A stretch of 64,000 nt of DNA, taken from Xiphydria camelus. Taxonomy: Eukaryota > Arthropoda > Insecta > Hymenoptera > Xiphydriidae. Both the position numbers and the translations under genes were made by a program. Location: assembly GCA_963678675.1 (NCBI GenBank), contig OY783196.1, positions 23,848,827 to 23,912,826 on the forward strand, read 5' to 3'. Under the pieces are notes generated by a model that worked only from the letters and a program-made list of their open reading frames with translations, was not told the origin of the DNA and searched no databases. Within the stretch, counting starts at the first letter, position 1, and every line of letters starts with the position of its first letter. Positions 57,559 through 64,000 of the stretch are shown in pieces.

Positions 57559-58967
57559 ATTTTCTTGCATGGCAACGTGTCATGATGTTCTATAATGATA
57601 GTAAAAAGATATGTACGCGTGCTTCTCTTTCCGGTACCGGTCGGATTATTTATCTTTTTACATATTTCTCTTCGTTTCCATTATTCCAGTCATTTCCCGC
57701 GTGCGTCCTTCGCAAAAACAGTTGGGTGCATCGCCAGCTAAGACACTCGAAGCGCGAAATCGTCGGGCGGTGTCTCGCCAGTCATTTGCGTTTCCCCATT
57801 TGGAAACTTCACGCGTCAGTGCCGCGGAGTCGGAGCGCGAGGCTTGATTAAGAATGTACCTACCAACCCGCTGCTCACGTCTCGAGTAAATGGCCCGCAA
57901 ACACGAGTGCGCGTCGCGCGTTACAAGCCGGAGGAACGGCACAATGGGCCACCCTCCCGCGCAAACGAAAGGGCCCGTGACAAATTGCGGATCGCCGTCC
58001 GAGTCATCTTTTAAACGAAACGGAAACAAACGCGACGCCAGAGAGGAACGTGTCGACGCGACGCGGGAGTTCTTGATGAGGCTTTCGCCGCCCCGACGCG
58101 GGAGCGAACGGCTGCGCGATTGTCGGGGAAACCTAACCCCCCGTCCGCGTCCTCCGCGACCCTGCGGGAGGGTAGATATTCCTCCGGCGACGCGCGAGCT
58201 GCGATATTCGCTGCATTTGATAAATCGCGCTGAAAATATTAGATTAGTAAACCCCTCCGCGAAGCCGAGGCTTCATAATGCGTTGCATTGTCTCCTGGAC
58301 AATGCTACCCCAAATCCTAAAGCTAAACCGCGCGGGCCCGTCATCGCGTTGCCCCCACAAAGAGAGTCCCCGACTACCAGTCAATTCAGACGCTTTAGAA
58401 TCGCGAAACGGCACCGCGCAGCGGATTCGCTGGCGAACAATCGCGCGCAGCCAGATGCAGCGCGGGATACAGGACGGGATGATCTAAATAACGCACGCGA
58501 TAGTTCGCGGGATTTTTACGTGGGTCGGAATTAATGAATAATTGAACCGAACGCGCGTTAACTATTATTTTACCTAAAGCGATAACGCGTCCGCACGGCA
58601 TTTACACTCGTCGACGATACACGGATCGTCGATTGATTTAACGTTTATACGCAGCGCCACCCCGGGCATAATAACGACTGATGCACCGTCGCGCAGCGTT
58701 ATGACGATGTCGACATTTATCAGTGAACGTGGGATAACGAATCCGGTGTTACTCGGTAATTATGTTAATGCGCGAATGTTTGTCGAGTCTATCGTAAATC
58801 TAGCTCATCGACGGATTTGTTGTGTCGATATTTTCACGAATTTTCATTGTCGACCGACGGGGGTGGAATTTATAATGGAGAAAACCGCAGCTCGTTTTCG
58901 GAACTGCGTATACGTGACGGTGAAAGTTAAATAGATGGTAATATGAAAATGTGTGGAGATGGCCGAT
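57559..58967. other. CpG-rich block with a long but doubtful frame
   Basis: 57680-58700 is CpG-rich. It holds the longest frame of the window, 214 codons at 57890-58534 (+). The product is Arg/Pro/Asn-rich without domain, signal peptide or similarity I recognise. A 123-codon antisense frame overlaps its start. This is best explained by few stop codons in GC-rich DNA. Confidence 0.4.
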
Positions 58968-59124
58968 ATAGGGGAGAGTTGCTTAAATTGTACCACATTT
59001 TGGTTCTTGGTTGTTACCTTCTACCAGCCATTGTGTATGCTAATATGCATGTGTTTTTTGAATCCTTTAGTTATTTATTAATCATGTTCTGCCATAATAT
59101 TAACAAAACATTTTGAGGCGAAAA

Positions 59125-59400
59125 GGATGTGGTCGCCATCTAATCGGCGGAGCGTTTCGTCCCGGAGTCGGCCAGCGGACTCGTCAGTAAGGCTAGGCCG
59201 ACTCCTGCCTTAGACGCTCTGTGGTCCTCGGTGAGAGACGGGCAGTTGCGGTCTTATATAGAAACTTGCCCGTTGTTGGACCACTAACGAGAAGCCGAGA
59301 GCCGTGAGTCGAGGGTCGACGCCACCTGGCGGCAGGGCGCCGTAGCGCGACGAGTCGCCAGAATTTTGTCAAATTTATAATAAAGAGGATTTTCTAATGT
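59125..59400 (+). other. GC-rich insert with TATA and poly-A-signal motifs
   Basis: About 235 bases of high GC lie inside the AT-rich element 58971-60174. They contain CTTATATAGAAAC (about 59252) and, at the end, TATAATAAAGAGG (about 59378). A TATA-like box followed about 120 bases later by AATAAA is how a long terminal repeat is built, so a solo LTR is possible. No TG...CA ends with a target duplication were found. Confidence 0.25.
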
Positions 59401-59580
59401 TCTGCAAGAGAGTGGTACAATTTAGGATCCTAAGTGCTTAAATCGTACCACAGGTTTCCCAAATCGTACCTTTTTATGGTTTGAAATGTGAACATGCTTG
59501 ATTATAGCTTAAAAACGCAGTGATGTTAGAAAAAAACTTTATTAGGTTTACATAAAAGTATCAAAACAGCCTAATCTACC

Positions 59581-59778
59581 TTACAAAAAATACACACACA
59601 AAAAATTCTGTTTCGGTTTTACACCTGCACAGCTTTCATGAACCCATATGCTGCAACGTAGACATTGAATCATGTCCTCGACTGAGATCAATTCACATAT
59701 GTTACAAAACCATTCATCTGGTGTCACTGCAATGACAACCTCATCAGGCTGGGCCGAGGTTGAGTACGATTTAGGAAA
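59581..59778 (-). pseudogene. PHD-type zinc-finger relic of a transposase C-terminus
   Basis: A 65-codon minus-strand frame between two stops. It reads EWFCNICELISVEDMIQCLR then CSIWVHESCAGVK and ends NFLCVYFL. Spacing is C-x2-C-x10-C-x2-C-x4-H-x2-C-x10-C. The last expected cysteine is replaced by Phe (residue 64). The W.HE.CAG core is typical of PHD-like fingers found at the C-terminal tail of pogo/jerky-type (DDE_1) transposases in insects. Location inside a terminal-inverted-repeat element supports this. No catalytic domain remains upstream. Confidence 0.65.
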
Positions 59779-60251
59779 CTAAAAGAGGTACGATTTAGGC
59801 AACCCGGTTTTTAAGAAAGAAAACATTATTCTTAACCTTAAATTAAATCTATTCTTTGTTTTAGCAATACATTTGAACACTAAATTATTTGTATTTTCAA
59901 TAGATTATCATCAAAACTATGAATTCGTACCTCTTATTAGCTAATATATCCTTACGCGTGGCTTCCAGAAACTATATCAACAACCTATGAAATCGAAAAA
60001 GCTCCGTATAATGGGAGCATGTTGTCTCTCTCACAAGCGTAAATAACTTTTTCCCGCCACTAAGGCAAGCAACTAGTTCAAGTAGCCGCTATTAGAGGGT
60101 TACATCTACCTGTCTTCACTTAGAAAGTGAAGTGGTACGATTTAGGAAGCAGTACGATATCGGCAACTCTCCCCTATATTATTTGATAAAATTTTATTTT
60201 ATTTTTATGCGAAAAGTAAATCTATTGGTATATCGTAATTCATCAAGTTTA

Positions 60252-60932
60252 CACTCAGGGAAAATGTCTAGTTGAATGCGAACTTAATAGAAAAATGTAT
60301 TTGAGATAAACAGGAATTCATTCATATCGAACAAAAGTCTGTTTGAATGGAATAAATGTTCTGCATATCTTTTTAATCGAGCACGAACCCAGTAGAGAGA
60401 GAACATGTATTTAACCTTTAGAGTCCGGGAGTGATCGGTAAATCGACCAGCAGTCAGGTCGGGGCCTCCAAGTAGGAAATCTGTTGATTTTATTTATAAA
60501 TTTCACGTCTAAAAAAAAGGTCGATTTTAACTGAAATTTCCCCGGACTTAAAAGGTTCCAATGAATTGAAGCAAACATCTCGGAAATGCTAATAAATATG
60601 GCAAAAGGGATGAAAATTTGACAATGCAAAGTATATTGAGTTGTCAAAAGATATGAAAATGGAAACGTCGCGACGCGTCGGTCCTTAACCTTTTAAGTCC
60701 GGGAAAATGTCAGTTAAAATCGACTTTTTTTTAGACGTGACATTTATAAATAAAATCAATAAATTTCCTATTTGGAGGCCCCGACCTGACTGCTGGTCGA
60801 TTTATCGACCACCCCCGGACTCTAAAGGTTAATTGAAATAGATTTTCGTTCGAAGTAATTAAATTCCTATTTATCTCAAATAAACTTTTCTATTAAATTA
60901 GTAGGTATTCAATTAGACCTTTTTCTTGGGTT
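60252..60932. mobile_element. 681-bp outer MITE (CACTCAGGGAAAA ends) carrying a nested insertion
   Basis: The left arm (CACTCAGGGAAAATGTCTAG through TTTGAGATAAACAGGAATT) pairs with the right arm (AATTCCTATTTATCTCAAAT through CCTTTTTCTTGGG) over about 90 bases. TA lies at both outer edges (60250-60251, 60933-60934). Removing the nested element 60415-60828 leaves an element of roughly 260 bp, in the size range of its relatives. Confidence 0.75.
60415..60828. mobile_element. Nested piggyBac-type double MITE, CCTTTAGAGTCCGGG ends
   Basis: TTAA lies at 60411-60414 and 60829-60832. Two units of about 140 bases (60415-60557, and 60689-60828 inverted) are over 90% identical by eye. Each unit has its own short inverted ends (CCTTTAGAGTCCGGG outside, CCTTTTAAGTCCGGG inside). 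A TTAA also stands at 60685-60688, but the first unit ends in TTCC instead. The structure is either a foldback element or two copies inserted head to head. CC-type ends and TTAA sites point to piggyBac. Confidence 0.8.
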
Positions 60933-60934
60933 TA

Positions 60935-61769
60935 GTAGGTTATGCACGTGAAATTCTTTCGGACTGCTTTAACCAGAAGAATTGAACATTAGATAAAATG
61001 GAATTTTAAACTAATACATATCACCTGCTTCCTCGTGAGAATTTATAAAGTCATAATACCAGCCGCTCGGATGTCCGCAAGGAGCAGTAGCCACTCATTC
61101 GCGTTTCTTCATTTCGCCGGCTTTTTCTCCCGAGAAAGAATCGACTGGAATTGTCGCCCGGAAAAACGAGCACTAATTATCCTAACGGACGGCGTCGCAT
61201 TTCCGAATCGCATCGCGCACTCACAATCCAGTCGTCGCCTCGAGTCTCGGTGCCCACTCTGCTCGCGCTTCGTTTAATTACTCTTGTTTATTATAATAAA
61301 CTCCCTCATTGTTTTGCGGGCCATTGATGGGAATAATTTCGAGCTCTCGGGAAGCTTTTGTCGGGCTGTAATTAAACAAAATTATTAATGCCCCCCCAGA
61401 CAAGCCGTAGCAGCTAGACGGATCTCGCCGCGACGATTGCGGGGTACTTTGCGCTTGTTTCTCCCCGTTGAGCGAACGAGTGCTTTCATATTTCATTAAG
61501 AATTTTACCCGCCTCTCTCCTGGACTAAGTTTTCAACCTGGCGCTCTCTTTTTGCGATTTCTCAAACTCTTTAGTCGCGGTACGCAAAGCCTTTTAGTCG
61601 TCGCCGCTCGACGTTTTACCATGATAGGTATACGCGTTCAAGGAACCGTGTGAGCTCGGAGAGGAGGAAAAGCGGATTAAGCGATATCGCGGCTGGCATA
61701 GTTTTAACGAAATCGTCGGCTGGTAATTTTTAAGAATCCATAAAAGAACCTTTAGACGTGAAAAGGGAG
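60935..61769. other. Unassigned sequence, partly CpG-rich
   Basis: Short overlapping frames at 61035-61653 lack domains. No repeat arm was recognised. Confidence 0.45.
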
Positions 61770-61810
61770 ACTTTTATTTCGTTACGGTTATTTTGAAGGA
61801 TATTACTAGT
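61770..61810 (+). repeat. 41-bp perfect direct repeat, copy 1
   Basis: Starts ACTTTTATTTCGTTACGGTT and ends GGATATTACTAGT. It is identical over 41 bases to 63214-63254, and the bases on either side differ. Confidence 0.95.
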
Positions 61811-62398
61811 CTGCCGCGCTTCCTTACGTTCCGATGCACCTTTACAAAATGTGGAGCTTTTTGGAGTTCGTAGTTCTGTTACTTACCGAATCAACTAGGT
61901 TATTCGATTTTGAGTGTATGGGTGTGGGTTAATTTTCTTAGCCTTAAACTTTCCCGTGGATTACACGAAGGGTTTTCGATAAACCATATACCGATGTGGA
62001 TTGATACCCTATAGCGATTATAATCGCTATAGACCGTCTATAGTCTGAAAAGTTCCTCGAGAACCGTATGCAAATGTAGGTCTAGGTTTGGCAATTTTAA
62101 TCTTCGAGCAAAGATACTCTTAGGGGGAGTTCCCCTAGTGACGGACACTTAAGATTATTGCTCGATTAATAATGGAATAATTGATTTTTAACGGTTATTA
62201 TTTTCTATATTAAAGTATACTATATACTGCATACACACAAAATGAATTAATCCCACCAATTAAAAAATTTGTTTGACCTGATGAATGACAATAAACACAC
62301 ACTTAATTGTTCAGTCTTTCAAAAATAGACACCTAGTGCCGGACACGTCAAAACAATTGATCTAACACTGGACAAATTAAAAATGTATGATATCCATT
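61811..62398. other. Sequence between direct repeats, with a perfect palindrome
   Basis: A 24-base perfect palindrome (CTATAGCGATTA and its complement) lies at 62009-62032. CTAGTG(A/C)CGGACAC occurs at about 62145 and 62334. No exon is supported. Confidence 0.45.
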
Positions 62399-62402
62399 TT
62401 AA

Positions 62403-62640
62403 CACTAGATTTACCGCAGGCAGTCAATTTGACTGGTGTCTTATTCAGAGTTCCGTTCAACCTCGATTATTTCGTAACCCGTGAGGTTTCTGACAAAATT
62501 AGTAGAACACTTTCTTGTAGAGCATATTTCGGTCTACAAAAAAATTCAATAGCAGTGTGGACGAAAAATCCACGGATAACGAGATAATCACCCGCCAAAA
62601 CGACCGTATTATAAAGCGCGACCATCCGGTAAATCTAGTG
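62403..62640. mobile_element. 238-bp TTAA-flanked element, CACTAGATTTACCG ends
   Basis: TTAA lies at 62399-62402 and 62641-62644. The 14-base terminal inverted repeat CACTAGATTTACCG is perfect. Size and ends fit a piggyBac-type MITE. A 66-codon frame across it has no domain. Confidence 0.85.
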
Positions 62641-62644
62641 TTAA

Positions 62645-63213
62645 TTATAATTATCAGCACACTGTGAGACGTCAGCTCAGCCCCCTCTCGACAGACACGG
62701 CATCGAATCTATTCTTTTTTCGTATCCTTCAAGCACATAATACACGAAGTCAAACTGGCTGTTTCTTTTTGTCGAAGCAGTTGATGTAATGGCTTTCGAG
62801 AATATTTTCCACTATTTTACAACAGAATATTTGCAAATAAGGAGAAATAATTAAAATAATAATTTGTTTAGTACTGGGAAATAATCTGCCGTTCGGACTC
62901 CAAGGGACTCTACATATGTATATGATTTTTAGTACATTTAGTACAGGTGTTTTAAAGTACATTTTCTATCAAATTAGTACTTCAAACGATATCATAAATG
63001 TGATAAACGAAACAAGACGTATCGTTTTGTTAAGAAAGAACAATAGAACAGAATTTATTAGCGAATCTATTGAAATTAAAATGCGGTCAAATTTACCACG
63101 TATATCAATTTCTAGTACTAGAGTTAAAGAAAAGGTACCCCGTCACACGAACACAACGATGCTAGCAACTGACAGTCCATATCTAGAATTGTTTAAGAGG
63201 TAACAGCGTGTAT
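62645..63213. other. AT-rich sequence with an unassigned 121-codon open stretch
   Basis: The frame is open from 62841 to a stop at 63201-63203 on the + strand (first ATG at 62916, 95 codons). The tail reads RRIVLLRKNNRTEFISESIE and is compositionally plausible for protein, but there is no recognised domain, and no splice junction could be fixed. It ends about ten bases before the second 41-bp direct repeat. Its coding status is undecided. Confidence 0.25.
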
Positions 63214-63254
63214 ACTTTTATTTCGTTACGGTTATTTTGAAGGATATTACTAGT
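63214..63254 (+). repeat. 41-bp perfect direct repeat, copy 2
   Basis: Identical to 61770-61810 and in the same orientation, 1,444 bases downstream. Confidence 0.95.
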
Positions 63255-64000
63255 GCCCGGCGCCGTCCGGCGCTAGGAGAATTCCCCCGTGCGCGTACGA
63301 ATGTGTCTTTCATTTTTGAGTGGAAAAATGGGGACTTTTTTTTTCGACCAGGGAAACCAGAAATGATGCGGGAATTTCTGTTCCACGTTTGAACGGCCAC
63401 TCTGAGCTATTTTTCTCAGTCCATAATCCAGTAGTTGTAAAATGCACAATAATGCAAAAAAAAAGATACGTATTTTACGGGCAATATCGTTAACCAACTT
63501 AAGTTTTCATGGATGCGAAATTTCCTGGAGTATTTCGTAGTTTACCTCGTAATTCGTAAAACGCCGGAGAACCGATGTTCGCTCTTACTGGCGTATTCGC
63601 TATTCCAGTCACGCAACCAACCCCGTCCATCTTGCCTCTCACCCTGCCTTCTTTCCAGCCTTACACCCCCACGTACCTCACGACGTACCGCTTGCCTTTC
63701 TTTTTACGCCGTCCGCTTTTTCGTTCGTACGTCGGGTCCACCTATCGCACGTTAAAATCTCGTCGAGAGTCCAACACTGGTTTTAATTCTATAAACGGTG
63801 CTACTAGAAATACATAACGACTTGTATGTATATCTATAGAGTTACGTTAACGGCGTATTAGTTTGTAACACACACTGCTCCGGGATTCAATTTCCGTCCA
63901 ACGGAAGAAGCTGGAAATGTCGCTCCAGCTTTTCTTTCAAAATTAATATCGCGTACATCTGTCTTTGCCTTTATATTTTGCCATTCTCTTGAGAGAAATC
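63255..64000. other. Unassigned sequence to the window edge
   Basis: Overlapping 80-codon frames at 63513-63817 (+) in different phases show no domain. No repeat arm or splice-bounded exon was found. Confidence 0.4.

Larger units (their letters stand above)
58971..60174. mobile_element. 1.2-kb TA-flanked element, GGGGAGAGTTGC ends, pogo/jerky-like
   Basis: The ends GGGGAGAGTTGCTTAAATTG and reversed GGGGAGAGTTGCCGATATCG share a perfect 12-base start, with TA outside (58969-58970, 60175-60176). The motif GGTAC(G/A)ATTTAG(G) or its complement recurs many times near both ends (about 58995, 59415, 59449, 59465, 59766, 59788, 60134), as subterminal binding-site-like repeats. The interior keeps a zinc-finger relic on the minus strand (59581-59778). 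A GC-rich patch at 59125-59360 contrasts with the AT-rich body. Confidence 0.75.

Noticed and set aside
57890..58534. 214-codon open frame on the + strand, the longest in the window
   Set aside because: It lies in CpG-rich DNA where stops are rare. The product is Arg/Pro/Asn-rich without a recognised domain, and an antisense frame of 123 codons overlaps it.
62841..63203. Possible exon with a lysine/arginine/serine-rich tail
   Set aside because: Kept only as undecided: it is AT-rich, has no domain and no clear splice sites, and abuts a direct repeat.
1..64000. tRNA, rRNA and snRNA genes
   Set aside because: No cloverleaf with an acceptable T-loop or other RNA-gene signature was found by eye; a covariance-model scan would be decisive.

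Overview
The window looks like nuclear DNA from an insect, most likely a hymenopteran (ant, bee or wasp). It is AT-rich, with interspersed CpG-rich blocks, and it is dense in small non-autonomous DNA transposons. Genes, where present, have introns. No prokaryotic gene organisation, tRNA, rRNA or CRISPR array is visible. The species is an inference; nothing here identifies it directly.

Only one segment reads as a genuine protein-coding exon: 23515-23729 (+). It is a 215-nt internal exon with a good acceptor (pyrimidine tract then CAG) and a consensus donor (GTGAGT). It encodes the C-terminal half of a CUB domain. No partner exon was found, so the exon appears to sit inside very long introns of a CUB-domain receptor-type or extracellular protein, and much of the window is probably intronic or intergenic. 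All longer open frames elsewhere either lie in transposon arms or in CpG-rich sequence and look spurious.

The rest is a mosaic of repeats. Four groups can be recognised by their ends and target sites. (1) Elements flanked by TTAA: 3946-4018, 6627-7276, 42160-42647, 45776-46510, 47630-48220, 60415-60828 and 62403-62640. Several have CCY-type ends typical of piggyBac. (2) TA-flanked foldback elements starting CAGGG(T): 1989-2716, 16041-16381, 51538-52397, plus one single end near 35579. One of them keeps a C-terminal piece of an IS630/Tc1/mariner-type transposase in its loop. (3) TA-flanked elements starting GGG(G/T): 8016-8231, 46593-46808 and 58971-60174. The last keeps a PHD-type zinc-finger relic like the tail of pogo/jerky-type transposases. 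(4) Many small palindromic elements ending in CACTGAG followed by purines and A (621, 18499, 28450, 41832, 42707, 50582, 60252 and single ends elsewhere).

Large palindromes stand out. One at 9456-10400 has about 465-bp arms and a 14-nt loop. One at 29361-29887 is bounded by C17 and G11. Long inverted pairs lie at 24191-25383 and at 19409-20038 with 22074-22692. Two loci preserve insertion history. A TTAA element at 6627-7276 splits a repeat whose uninterrupted copy is at 39237-39483. The foldback at 51538-52397 splits a repeat whose uninterrupted copy is at 28018-28390. There is no operon-like cooperation between features; the layout is one exon in a field of nested mobile-element debris.
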